This document shows positions 36,795 to 45,904 of a DNA stretch of 64,000 bases, in pieces. The notes beneath the pieces were generated by a model. The model was not told where the DNA came from. It was given only the letters and a program-made list of their open reading frames with translations, and did no database searches. This DNA is from an uncultured Roseibium sp. (GTDB lineage: Bacteria; Pseudomonadota; Alphaproteobacteria; Rhizobiales; Stappiaceae), in NCBI RefSeq assembly GCF_963669205.1, contig NZ_OY769915.1, positions 1,710,001-1,774,000 on the forward strand, given 5' to 3'. Every line of letters begins with the position of its first letter. The stretch's first letter is position 1. Made by a program: the position numbers and the translations under genes.

Positions 36795-38012
36795 TCAGGT
36801 TCCCCGGCGCGTTTGCGGTGTCTTTATCCCCAGAACGGCCCCGGCGACCTGTGTCTTCAGGATCTGCGCGGTGCCGCCGCCGATCGTGAACATGCGTACA
36901 TCGCGGTACATGCGCTCAAGCGGCTCCAGGTCACCATAGCCGCGCGCGCCGAACATCTGAAGAGCGTCATTGACCACCTTGATGGCATTTTCCGACGCGA
37001 AGGCCTTCGCCTGGGCAGCTTTTGTGATGTCGGGGAAACCGGTGTCCGAGAGGGAAGCGGTATGGGCCGCCTCGAACAGCATCAGCCTGGAGGCGTGGAC
37101 CAGCGCCTCCATGTCCGCGATCATCCACTGCAGACCCTGGAACTCGGCCAGCGGCCGGCCGAACTGCTCCCGCTCCCTGATGTAGTCCTTGGCACGGTCC
37201 AGCGCCGCTGCGGCAACGCCCATTGCAATGGTGCCTGCGCCGACCCGCTGGCTGTTATAGGCCGTCATCAGGTCCTTGAAGCCATGTTCGAAACCGGACG
37301 GGGTGCGCAGCACCATGTCGTCCGGTATTTCGAGATTGTCGAAGCCGAGTTCTGCTTCCGGCATGCCGCACAGGCCCATCGTGCGTTCAAGGCGCACGAC
37401 AGTGAAACCGTCCGGCTCGATGCCTTTCGCCGGATCGACACGAACGAGGAAACCGCCGATGCCGAGTTCGCTTCCGACTTCGTCAAAGGCGCGGGCGAAG
37501 ATCAGATGGAGCTTGGAGACGCCGCCGCCGGTGATCCAGTGCTTGCGGCCATTGAGGATCCAGCGGTCACCCTTGCGGTCCGCGCGGGTGGTCATTTGCG
37601 TGGCGGCACTGCCTGCCTCGGGTTCGGATATGCAGATGGCCGGCTTGTCGCCCGCCAGCACGATGGGAGCCACGAAGGCGCGCTGCGCGTCCGTGCCATA
37701 GGCCATGACGGCGCTGATGCCGCCCATATTCGCCTCGACCAGAACCCGCGCCGTCAGCGTGCACTGACGCGCGGCTTCCTCGACGACCTCAGCTACCTGG
37801 AGGAACGATGCCCCGCCACCGCCGAACCGCCGGGGGATCGTCATGCCCATGAGCCCGGCTTCTGAAAGCTCGGCGACGTTCTTCCAGCAATAGCTGCGCT
37901 CCCGGTCCCACCGGGCCGCGCGCTCTGCGATCCCCGGAGAAAGGTCCCGCATCCGGTCCAGCCAGGGATTGCCTGTCCGGTCCCGTGTGAAGAAAGTGGC
38001 ATGGGTGTTCAT
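36795..38012 (-). CDS. Acyl-CoA dehydrogenase family flavoprotein
   Basis: 405 residues from the ATG at 38012; upstream in-frame extension lies in the promoter. Signatures: AICISEPEAGSAATQMTT (FAD region), WILNGRKHWITGGG, and the C-terminal AKAFASENAIKVVNDALQMFGARGYGDLEPLERMYRDVR. The catalytic base position (QMFGARGYGDLEPLER) keeps a Glu as in short/branched-chain enzymes. Substrate unknown. Divergent from a LysR gene that probably controls it. Confidence 0.88.
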   Translation of the reverse strand: MNTHATFFTRDRTGNPWLDRMRDLSPGIAERAARWDRERSYCWKNVAELSEAGLMGMTIPRRFGGGGASFLQVAEVVEEAARQCTLTARVLVEANMGGISAVMAYGTDAQRAFVAPIVLAGDKPAICISEPEAGSAATQMTTRADRKGDRWILNGRKHWITGGGVSKLHLIFARAFDEVGSELGIGGFLVRVDPAKGIEPDGFTVVRLERTMGLCGMPEAELGFDNLEIPDDMVLRTPSGFEHGFKDLMTAYNSQRVGAGTIAMGVAAAALDRAKDYIREREQFGRPLAEFQGLQWMIADMEALVHASRLMLFEAAHTASLSDTGFPDITKAAQAKAFASENAIKVVNDALQMFGARGYGDLEPLERMYRDVRMFTIGGGTAQILKTQVAGAVLGIKTPQTRRGT

Positions 38013-38137
38013 GGAAATCGCCTTTCCGCGGCCGGAAATCCCGGGACCGGCCGGCCCGTCGTCTTGCCCCCTGGAAGACGTTGCAACAGGATAAGTGTTA
38101 AAAAACCAATGGAAAAGCGATAAAAACTGCGATATAA

Positions 38138-38152
38138 AGTTAGAAAAGCTAA
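38138..38152. promoter_or_regulatory. LysR-type operator between acyl-CoA dehydrogenase and its regulator
   Basis: GTTAG-AAAAG-CTAAC is a perfect 5-5-5 dyad with a T-N11-A core. A further GTGTTA (~38094) and TAACAC (38149-38154) are mutually inverted at the region edges. Confidence 0.65.
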
Positions 38153-38166
38153 CACTAAAGCCTCGG

Positions 38167-39030
38167 ATGAACCTTCGTTTTCTCAAAACGGTGATTGCGG
38201 TGTCTCAGCACAGTTCGCTGAATGCGGCAGCCAGAAGCCTCGGTTTGAGCCACTCCGCGGTCAGCCTTCAGATCAAGGCGCTCGAGGACGAACTTGAGTT
38301 TCTGATCCTCGACCGTTCGAAACGCCCTCCGGTCCTGACGGCCGAAGGCTTGGCACTGGTGGAACACGCCAGGCGCATGGAGGATATTTCCAGTGACATC
38401 GAGGCCCTGGCCGACCGGCGCAGGCTGCATGGACGGGTGACGCTCGGGGCGGTTCCCTCCACCATCTCCAACATCACCGCACCAGCCCTGGCCGCCATTC
38501 ATACCGAGCACCCGGACCTCAAGGTGGAGCTCATGGTTGCACTGTCCCAGAAGCTGATCGAACTGGTGAGCGACGGCACCGTGCACGCGGCGCTGGTGAC
38601 CGACCCGAAAATGGACGATCCCAACCTGGTGCTGGCCGGGATCTGCAACGAACCGTTCCATGTCATCACCTCGCTGACGGAACCGCTTGAAACGCTGGAA
38701 GAGCTGCTTGGCGAGCGGTCCTTCGTCTGGTTCGACCGCAGGAGCCGGTTGTCGCAGCAGGTCGAGGCCTATCTGCTCGCCCGCGGTCTGCACCCGAGGA
38801 CCGCCATGGAGGTGGACTCCTTCGAGGCGGTCGAAGCCCTGGTGCGGCACGATCTGGGGGTCTCTATCTTGCCCAAGCGGGCGCTGACCAAGGTGCCGGA
38901 GGGCATACGCAGCTGGCCGCTGGATGCGGGGGCATTCGAGCGGCGCGTGGTGCTGGCCAGCCGGCGCAATGCGCCGCGAAGCCGGCTGATCTCCAAGATT
39001 GCCGAGGCCATGCGCTTGCCCTTTGCCTGA
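38167..39030 (+). CDS. LysR-family regulator
   Basis: 287 residues from the ATG at 38167, which aligns the HTH (MNLRFLKTVIAVSQHSSLNAAARSLGLSHSAVSLQIKALE) at the terminus. C-terminal effector domain follows. Divergent neighbour of the acyl-CoA dehydrogenase gene with an operator-like dyad between them. Confidence 0.88.
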   Translation: MNLRFLKTVIAVSQHSSLNAAARSLGLSHSAVSLQIKALEDELEFLILDRSKRPPVLTAEGLALVEHARRMEDISSDIEALADRRRLHGRVTLGAVPSTISNITAPALAAIHTEHPDLKVELMVALSQKLIELVSDGTVHAALVTDPKMDDPNLVLAGICNEPFHVITSLTEPLETLEELLGERSFVWFDRRSRLSQQVEAYLLARGLHPRTAMEVDSFEAVEALVRHDLGVSILPKRALTKVPEGIRSWPLDAGAFERRVVLASRRNAPRSRLISKIAEAMRLPFA

Positions 39031-39158
39031 AGGGGCACAGCGACTGCCCCTGCCCCTACCACAGAGGAGGCCTGTGCCAACCGGCCGAAACTTTTCGCTT
39101 AATTTGTTCCGGCGAAACTCCTATAAGGTTCGTGTTCTACGCGAGTTTTGGCACCTTC

Positions 39159-40046
39159 ATGAAATTCAGGCCCGGTCTAGGCGGTACGGGGCAAGGCATC
39201 TTGCTCATGATCGCGACGATGTTTCTTTTCAGCGTGATGGACGCGATGGCCAAGGAGGTCGCGCACCGCACCGATACCGTCATGGCGATCTGGGCACGCT
39301 ACACCGGGCAGACGGTCGTGGTTGCGCTCCTGGCGGCACCGCGCCTGAAACAGGTCCTCAAGACCCGGTATCCCGGTTTGCAGCTGCTGCGCTCGATCTT
39401 CCTGCTTCTGGCGACGACCTTCTTCTTTTTCGGCTTCGTGACCATCGGTCTGGCAAATGCCGCTGCGATCATGTCGCTGAACCCGGTGCTGATTACCGTT
39501 GGCGCTGCGCTGATCCTGGGCGAACGCTTCGGCCCCCGGCGGGCCTTCGGTGTCGGCGCGGCGCTGATCGGTGCCCTGATCATCATCCGCCCGGGCTCGG
39601 ACGTGTTTTCGAGCGTTGCGCTGCTGCCGCTCTGCGCCGCCTTCGCCTATGCCGGCTATGCACTCACCACGCGCTTTGTCGGCCGTAATGAGGACGCATG
39701 GACATCGCTGCTCTATACGGCCGCCTTCGGTACGATCGTCTTCAGCGTGATCGTGCCGTTCTACTGGGTGACGCCCGATCCGACCGCGACGATGCTGATG
39801 CTGGTCATGGGGGCCGTCGGCGCGCTCGGCCATTTCTGCGTCATCCGCGCGCTCATGGTTGCCGAAGCCAGCGCCATCGCGCCCTTCACCTATGTCGGAC
39901 TGCTCTTTGCGATCGTCTGGGGCATGGTCTTCTTTGCCGATTTCCCCGACACCTTCACTTATGTCGGTGCTGCCGTCATCGTCTCCGCCGGCGTCTATGT
40001 CTGGCACCGCGAAACGCGTCTGGCGCGGAAAACAGCGCGGGGGTGA
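39159..40046 (+). CDS. EamA/DMT-family transporter
   Basis: 295 residues from ATG 39159; a GTG at 39132 would add nine residues and no clear ribosome site decides. Ten hydrophobic helices in two EamA repeats (SVMDAMAKEVAHRTDTVMAIWARY and AEASAIAPFTYVGLLFAIVWG). Such proteins export amino acids, metabolites or nucleotide-type compounds. Substrate unknown. Confidence 0.85.
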   Translation: MKFRPGLGGTGQGILLMIATMFLFSVMDAMAKEVAHRTDTVMAIWARYTGQTVVVALLAAPRLKQVLKTRYPGLQLLRSIFLLLATTFFFFGFVTIGLANAAAIMSLNPVLITVGAALILGERFGPRRAFGVGAALIGALIIIRPGSDVFSSVALLPLCAAFAYAGYALTTRFVGRNEDAWTSLLYTAAFGTIVFSVIVPFYWVTPDPTATMLMLVMGAVGALGHFCVIRALMVAEASAIAPFTYVGLLFAIVWGMVFFADFPDTFTYVGAAVIVSAGVYVWHRETRLARKTARG

Positions 40047-40111
40047 GGGGTGTTTGTGCTGGATGTGAGCGTCCAGGATCGAACGAGATGAACCTCGCCC
40101 GCGTCATCACC

Positions 40112-40501
40112 TCAAGTCATGCCCATCATTTTCTCTTTCAGGACGTCGCGTGTGATTTGCAGGTTCGCGCCCTCCAGGAAGGCTTTTGGAACGGAAGATA
40201 GGTGGCCCCTCATGCGTGACAGGTTCGCGTGAAAGTGGGAAAGCAATTGCGCGCGCTTTCTTTTGAGTGCCGATCTGCCGAAAAAGGGCAGTTCTTCGGT
40301 TTCCAGGCACGTCAGCGTTGACGCAAAGCCATTGGCTGCTTTCAGAACTTCGGCCAGCGACCTGTCGATTTCCCCGCCGATGTTACGCTTGGACTCATCG
40401 TCTTTTATGGCGTCGTATTTCCTGAAATTGACGGAAAACGCGGCCCCGTAACTGTCAAGCATTTCTATATACTGGTCGATCATGCTTTCCGTCAGAACCA
40501 T
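40112..40501 (-). CDS. Hypothetical protein
   Basis: 129 residues, mostly helical and charged, no signal peptide or membrane segment and no recognised family. It starts 12 nt after the stop of the upstream small membrane protein gene, so the pair is probably one unit. Composition matches neighbouring coding DNA. Confidence 0.5.
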   Translation of the reverse strand: MVLTESMIDQYIEMLDSYGAAFSVNFRKYDAIKDDESKRNIGGEIDRSLAEVLKAANGFASTLTCLETEELPFFGRSALKRKRAQLLSHFHANLSRMRGHLSSVPKAFLEGANLQITRDVLKEKMMGMT

Positions 40502-40512
40502 GGTACCCGACC

Positions 40513-40773
40513 CTAGTCTTCAATGCTCTTCACCCCGGCCACGATCAGGATGATCTTGGAAACGATCAGCACAAGGATCACGGGGACGTGCCAGCCGAAG
40601 ACGAACGTGATCCAGCTGACGAAGAGGAGGCAGAAAATCAACAGCGCGATGGCCGTGACAAGGAGCGTTCCCGCCCGAACCCATTTTTTGCCCAGCTCCT
40701 GTTTTTCCCTTATGCGCCTGTCGGCCGCGGTTTCCGGGAAAGGCACCCATGCCTCAAGCTTGGTTTTCGCCAT
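40513..40773 (-). CDS. Small membrane protein of unknown function
   Basis: 86 residues. A charged N-terminus (AWVPFPETAADRRIREKQELGKKW) is followed by two hydrophobic helices (~35-54 and ~60-80) with a short turn, giving a hairpin in the inner membrane. No family recognised. Confidence 0.5.
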   Translation of the reverse strand: MAKTKLEAWVPFPETAADRRIREKQELGKKWVRAGTLLVTAIALLIFCLLFVSWITFVFGWHVPVILVLIVSKIILIVAGVKSIED

Positions 40774-41318
40774 GGTTCAGTGGTCTCTCATGTCCGAGCC
40801 CTGTTTTTCGCTCGACGAGCGCCGGCAGGTCTCTCCCGTTCGCAGGACCTGGACCTGTGCGCCGAGTGCTTCGAAAATGGGGTGTGAGAAGGGTGACGAC
40901 CGGCCTTGTTGCACGCGTGAAGCTGGGGGGAAGCGTGTCCATCGTCTTTCGCGGCAAAGCCCGCATCCGGTTCCGGGGCAATCACGGAGACCATCACGAT
41001 TTGACCGGTCTCATCACCTTGTTCGTCCGGGCCGCCAGGAAAGGGGTCCCCGTTTTCGGCTCGCAGATCGACTGCTCAGTCTTGGTGTTCTTGATTTGCA
41101 GGTCATGAATCGGCCCCGTCGTCGCATTGCAGTTGCGCAACGCTATGTCTGCAATCAGCGGCAACGTTAGGTAATTAGCGCAACATGGTGCAGGCTTTCC
41201 ACAACCCTTTGCCCGGACGTCACGCCAGTCTCCCGAACGTCCGGGTGCGGAGCAACGTGCGGGAGGAAAAGATCAAGCGCGCGGCTGGTTGCAGATGGGC
41301 AATCCGAAGGGTTCTGGA
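40774..41318. other. Gene-poor stretch
   Basis: 545 nt between the small membrane protein and a LysR gene. Short frames exist (one plus-strand frame ending near 41108), but none has a good ribosome site plus a recognisable protein. I see an imperfect inverted pair CCGGACGT/ACGTCCGG around 41213-41245, possibly a terminator of the minus-strand LysR gene. Confidence 0.4.
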
Positions 41319-42227
41319 TCAATCCGGGGTTCCGGCCCGGTCGTTCAGCGCGGCGGCAAGCTGGTTGGCGAACCTGGCGGAGGCAACGGAGAGCGTTCTT
41401 CCCTTCATCTGCATCAAGGTAAGATTGCCGTATGTGACATCGCTCTTTGGAAGAGGGCGGAACACAAGCCGGTTGTCGCCTACAAGGTTCAGTCCAATTG
41501 GGAACTGAAAGCCGACGGCCTGTTCCTGTTGAACGTAGTGGCGCATGAATTCGAACGAGTCGGCTTCTGCAATTGGCTCCAGCTTCTGCGACATGCGGCT
41601 GACGGCCAGGTCCAGCAGGAAGCGAATACCGATCCGCTTCGGCGGGACGACATGCGGGAAACTGAGGCAGTCCCGGAGCCGCAGGTTCCGTTTCCCGACC
41701 AGCGGATGGTCCTTCGCCATAACGGCGAAAACGGGTTGTTCCACGGAAAGCAGAACGTCGAAGTCGCCGAGGTGAACGGGTTCGAAAACAAGGGCGAGGT
41801 CGCTCTGGAACGCACGCAGGTCTTCTTCCGCCGCCTCGCGGTCACGGACCTGAACTGAAAAGGAGACGCCCGGGTGTTCCGCCCGGTAGGCCGCGATCTG
41901 GGCCGGCATGAAATACGGTTGCAATGCCTGCGAGCACGCAATGCTCACATGGCCGCGCCGAAGGCCGGAAAGATCCGCAACCTGACTTCGCACGCGCTCA
42001 AGATCCGCCATCTGGCCGCGTATATGCTCGATCAGGAGTTCTCCTGCAGGGTTGAGCCGGACGCCGCCGTGCAAACGTTCGAAAATGGGGGCGCCGAATT
42101 CCTCCTCGAAACCCAGGATTCGCCGGTTGAGTGCCGACGACGTGATGTGCATGTCTTCTGCGGCCTTCCGGATCGAGCCGGCCTTGTTCACCGCATCGAT
42201 CAGTTTGAGTGTCTGAAGGTGTTTCAT
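41319..42227 (-). CDS. LysR-family regulator of the nitrogen-scavenging island
   Basis: 302 residues from ATG 42227, where the HTH begins (MKHLQTLKLIDAVNKAGSIRKAAEDMHITSSALNRRILGFE). The effector domain runs from ~90. It is divergent from the peptide-type importer at 42367 and so probably controls it in response to the imported compound. Confidence 0.88.
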   Translation of the reverse strand: MKHLQTLKLIDAVNKAGSIRKAAEDMHITSSALNRRILGFEEEFGAPIFERLHGGVRLNPAGELLIEHIRGQMADLERVRSQVADLSGLRRGHVSIACSQALQPYFMPAQIAAYRAEHPGVSFSVQVRDREAAEEDLRAFQSDLALVFEPVHLGDFDVLLSVEQPVFAVMAKDHPLVGKRNLRLRDCLSFPHVVPPKRIGIRFLLDLAVSRMSQKLEPIAEADSFEFMRHYVQQEQAVGFQFPIGLNLVGDNRLVFRPLPKSDVTYGNLTLMQMKGRTLSVASARFANQLAAALNDRAGTPD

Positions 42228-42366
42228 TTTCAGTGCCTTGGAAGTTGCGCTGCAAATTTTGAAGCACAAGGATGCAAAAATAGCAATAGAAGTACGCACT
42301 GCTTCCGCGCATCGTGCTGGAAAGCGGGAAGGGCGTATCGCCTCTCCCTTCCAAGAGGGGATTGAC

Positions 42367-43992
42367 ATGACCAAAGAAACTTCACGCCGCAGTTTTCTGA
42401 AAGGTGCCGGCGCAACGGCGCTCGGAGCGTCGGTTTTACCGTTCCTGAAGGTGCTGCCGGCGACGGCTGCCGGAAATGACGTCGTGGTGGCTGTCACCGG
42501 TCAGACGATCAATAGTCTTGATATCCATCGCACGGGAACGAACCGGCCGAGCTACCAGGTGGCCGTAAATGTCTATGACCGTCTCGTCAGCTTCGGCACC
42601 AAGACGCTTGAAGACGGCAGCCTGTCCTACGACTACTCGGTGATCGAGCCGGAAATCGCGGAAAGCTGGGAGTTTAGCGACGACGGCATGGCGATTGTCT
42701 TCAAGTTGCGACCGGACGGCAAGTTCCAGGATGGATCGCCGATTACGGCAGACGACGTGAAATGGTCCTTCGACAGGGCCGTCAGTGTCGGCGGGTTCCC
42801 GACCGTGCAGATGAAGGCCGGATCGCTCGAAAAGCCGGAGCAATTCGAAGTTGTCGACGACATGACCTTCAAGATCAATCTGCTGCGCAAATCCAAGCTG
42901 ACCCTTCCCGATCTTGCCGTTCCCGTTCCCATGATCATCAACGCCAAGGTCGCGCGTGAACACGCCACGGACGACGATCCCTGGGCAATGGAATACCTGC
43001 ACAAGAATCCTGCCGGGTCCGGCGCCTTCAAGGTTGCATCGTGGAAGCCGGGCGAACAGCTTGTCTACGAGCGCAACGACAACTGGACCTCCGGACCGGT
43101 TCCCGCCGTCAAGCGGGTCGTCCTGCGCGAGGTGCCTAGCCCGGCAACCCGGCGTGCGCTTCTGGAGCGCGGCGATGTCAACATGTCGTTCAACATGCCC
43201 AACAAGGACGCCAAGGAACTGTCCGACAAAGGCGACATCACCGTCGCGACGACACCGATCGAAAACGCGATCTACTGCCTTTGCCCGAACCTTTCCTTCG
43301 AACCGTTCAAGGACAAGAAGGTGCGTCAGGCGATTGCCTGGTCTGTTCCTTACGAGGAGGTTTTCCAGACGGCCGCCTATGGCCGCGGCGCACCCATGTG
43401 GGGCGGTGATGCGACCACACCGTCCGACATCGCCTGGCCGCAGAAATTCCCCTATTCGACGGATCTGGACAAGGCCAAGGCCCTGCTCGAAGAGGCCGGG
43501 TACGGCTCGGGTTTTGAAGTTCCGCTGTCCATCTCGCTCAGCCAGGCCGACTGGATGGAGCCCGCAGCGCTGCTTATCCAGGAGAACCTTGCCAAGGTCG
43601 GGGTCAAGGCGGCTATCGAAAAGATACCGGGCGCCAACTGGCGGACAGCATCCCTGGTTGAAAAGCGCTTGCCGCTGCACCTTGAAACCTTCGGCGGATG
43701 GCTGAACTACCCCTGTTACTACTTCTTCTGGGCCTATCTCGAAGGCCATCTCTTCAACTCGTCCAACTACCGCAATGAAGAGATCGAGACGCTCACCTCC
43801 GAGACGCTACACATGAATGTCGATGATCCGGCCTACGCACCGAAGATCAAGCGGATGATCGAGATCGCCTGGGACGAGGTGCCCCGCATTGCCCTCTGGC
43901 AACCGGCGCTGAACGTGGGAACCAGCAGCCTGGAGGGCTACGAGTACTGGTTCCACCGTCAGCTCGACGTTCGCGGGCTGAAGAAGGTCTGA
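42367..43992 (+). CDS. Peptide/nickel-type ABC substrate-binding protein with Tat signal
   Basis: 541 residues from the ATG with GAGGGG upstream. The twin-arginine signal SRRSFLKGA (Arg 7-8) with a hydrophobic stretch suggests export in folded form. SBP family 5 elements: YDRLVSFG, ITADDVKWSFDRAV, GSGAFKVASWKPGEQLVYERN, KVRQAIAWSVPYEEVF. First gene of a five-gene set ending in allophanate hydrolase, so the ligand may be a small amide or urea-like compound rather than a peptide (inference). Confidence 0.88.
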   Translation: MTKETSRRSFLKGAGATALGASVLPFLKVLPATAAGNDVVVAVTGQTINSLDIHRTGTNRPSYQVAVNVYDRLVSFGTKTLEDGSLSYDYSVIEPEIAESWEFSDDGMAIVFKLRPDGKFQDGSPITADDVKWSFDRAVSVGGFPTVQMKAGSLEKPEQFEVVDDMTFKINLLRKSKLTLPDLAVPVPMIINAKVAREHATDDDPWAMEYLHKNPAGSGAFKVASWKPGEQLVYERNDNWTSGPVPAVKRVVLREVPSPATRRALLERGDVNMSFNMPNKDAKELSDKGDITVATTPIENAIYCLCPNLSFEPFKDKKVRQAIAWSVPYEEVFQTAAYGRGAPMWGGDATTPSDIAWPQKFPYSTDLDKAKALLEEAGYGSGFEVPLSISLSQADWMEPAALLIQENLAKVGVKAAIEKIPGANWRTASLVEKRLPLHLETFGGWLNYPCYYFFWAYLEGHLFNSSNYRNEEIETLTSETLHMNVDDPAYAPKIKRMIEIAWDEVPRIALWQPALNVGTSSLEGYEYWFHRQLDVRGLKKV

Positions 43993-43997
43993 TCGGC

Positions 43998-45023
43998 ATG
44001 TCCGGGCGCTTGTCCACAATCGGGGTCAGGATCACACACGCCATTCCCGTGATCCTGGGGGTTGTCGTGGTCAGCTTCTTGCTGACCCGCGCCCTCCCGG
44101 GCGACCCGGCCGTCTATTTTGCCGGTGCTGCCGCTGACGAGGAATCGATTGCGGAAATCAGGACGGCGCTCGGTCTGGACAAGCCCCTCTACGAACAGTT
44201 CATCATCTATGCGGGCGACGTCGCCACCGGCGATCTCGGAAACTCCCTGTCCACCGGACAACCGGTCCTGGAGGATCTGGCGAACCGGCTTCCGGCCTCG
44301 CTCGAACTGACGCTGACAGCGCTGCTGCTGTCGTGCTCGATCGCGATTCCGCTTGGCGTGCTTGCAGCCACACGCCCGGGGTCGGCAGTGGATCACCTGT
44401 GCCGTGTGCTTGTCACCGCCGGTGTGTCGCTGCCGACATTCTTTACCGGTGTTGTCCTGATCTATGTGTTCTACTACCTGCTCGGGATTGCACCCTCGCC
44501 ATTGGGGCGGCTTGATTTCATTTATATCGAGCCGGATCAGGTGACCGGTTTTTATCTGATCGATGCCGCCATCGCGGGCGACTGGGAGACCTGGCTGGGC
44601 GCACTCAAGCAACTGGTGCTGCCTGCGGTGACGCTGGCACTCTTCACGCTCGCTCCGCTGGCACGAATGACGCGGGCCGCCATGCTCAGCGCGCTGTCCT
44701 CGGACTATATCCGCACGGCCCGTGCCGCCGGTCTGACAGAAGACAAGGTGCTGTTCACCTACGCGTTCCGGAACGCCCTGCTTCCCGTCATCACCACGCT
44801 CGGAATGGTGTTTTCCTTCACCCTCGGCGCCAACGTTCTGGTCGAGAAGGTCTTTGCCTGGCCGGGTATCGGGTCCTATGCGGTCGAGGCACTGGTCGTG
44901 TCGGACTATGCCGCCGTCCAGGGTTTCGTGCTCGCAATGGCGCTCCTGTTTGTCGCCCTCAATCTGGTGATTGATCTCACCTACACGCTCATCGACCCGC
45001 GCATCGGATTTGAAACCAAATGA
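43998..45023 (+). CDS. Dpp/Opp-type ABC permease (DppB-like)
   Basis: 341 residues, about six membrane helices; DPAVYFAGAAADEESIAEIRTALGLDKPL is the typical N-terminal loop. The EAA loop is SDYIRTARAAGLTEDKVLFTYAFRNALLPV. It overlaps the next permease by 4 nt. Confidence 0.9.
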   Translation: MSGRLSTIGVRITHAIPVILGVVVVSFLLTRALPGDPAVYFAGAAADEESIAEIRTALGLDKPLYEQFIIYAGDVATGDLGNSLSTGQPVLEDLANRLPASLELTLTALLLSCSIAIPLGVLAATRPGSAVDHLCRVLVTAGVSLPTFFTGVVLIYVFYYLLGIAPSPLGRLDFIYIEPDQVTGFYLIDAAIAGDWETWLGALKQLVLPAVTLALFTLAPLARMTRAAMLSALSSDYIRTARAAGLTEDKVLFTYAFRNALLPVITTLGMVFSFTLGANVLVEKVFAWPGIGSYAVEALVVSDYAAVQGFVLAMALLFVALNLVIDLTYTLIDPRIGFETK

Positions 45024-45904
45024 GTGATCTGGCAAGCGCACCCGGGATAGCGAAGGGGACAGACAGCACGTTTGCGCACATCGTCTACGTGTTGCGGTCC
45101 AACCCGGTGACGCTGCTGGCGTTTGCGATGTTCGCCGTGCTGATCGTCACGGCTGTTCTTGGTCCGGCCCTGGTGCCGTACGATCCGCTTGAATCCAACG
45201 CAGCGCGCGCGCTTCAGCCGCCCTCGCTCGATCACTGGTTCGGGACCGACAATCTGGGTCGCGATGTCCTCAGCCGGGTCGTGATCGCAACACGCCTGGA
45301 TCTCGCGATCTCCGTCGCCGCGGTCGCCCTGTCCTTCGTTATCGGGTCCGTGCTCGGCAGCATTGCGGGATACTGGGGCGGCTGGATCGATGCCGTGCTG
45401 AACCGCCTGTTCGACACCATCATGGCCTTTCCGCTGTTCGTGCTCGCGATGGGCATCGTGGCGGCGCTCGGCAACACCGTGGAGAACATCGTTTATGCGA
45501 CCGCGGTCATCAATATTCCCTTCTATGCGCGCCTTGTCAGGGCCGAGGTCAATATTCGGCGCGACGCGGGCTTCGCGCAGGCCGCCAAGCTTGCCGGCAA
45601 TTCGGACATCCGCGTGCTTGCCCTGCACATCTTTCCGAACGCGCTGCCGCCCATGATGGTGCAGGTGTCCCTCAATCTCGGCTGGGCGATCCTGAACGCG
45701 GCCGGCCTGAGCTTCATCGGTCTCGGTGTGCGGCCGCCCACGGCGGAATGGGGGATCATGGTGGCCGAAGGCGCGAATTTCATCGTGTCCGGCGAATGGT
45801 GGCTGGCCATATTCCCCGGCCTGGCGCTCATGTTCGCCGTTTTCACCTTCAATCTACTGGGAGACGGGTTGCGCGACATTGTCGACCCCCGGCAGCGTTC
45901 ATGA
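45020..45904 (+). CDS. Dpp/Opp-type ABC permease (DppC-like)
   Basis: 294 residues with GTDNLGRDVLSRVVIATRLDL, the DppC hallmark, and membrane helices after it. EAA loop AQAAKLAGNSDIRVLALHIFPNALPP. Overlaps neighbours on both sides. Confidence 0.9.
   Translation: MSDLASAPGIAKGTDSTFAHIVYVLRSNPVTLLAFAMFAVLIVTAVLGPALVPYDPLESNAARALQPPSLDHWFGTDNLGRDVLSRVVIATRLDLAISVAAVALSFVIGSVLGSIAGYWGGWIDAVLNRLFDTIMAFPLFVLAMGIVAALGNTVENIVYATAVINIPFYARLVRAEVNIRRDAGFAQAAKLAGNSDIRVLALHIFPNALPPMMVQVSLNLGWAILNAAGLSFIGLGVRPPTAEWGIMVAEGANFIVSGEWWLAIFPGLALMFAVFTFNLLGDGLRDIVDPRQRS

Noticed and set aside
35457..37865. An 802-residue open frame on the plus strand
   Set aside because: It is antisense to the TTC38-like and acyl-CoA dehydrogenase genes, whose families are clear. 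The translation is low-complexity Arg/Gly/Pro-rich without motifs, a usual artefact of GC-rich third positions.
40897..41108. A possible ~70-residue plus-strand protein (GTG start)
   Set aside because: A weak GAGAAGG site precedes it, but it matches no family and lies in sequence without other coding signs; insufficient support.
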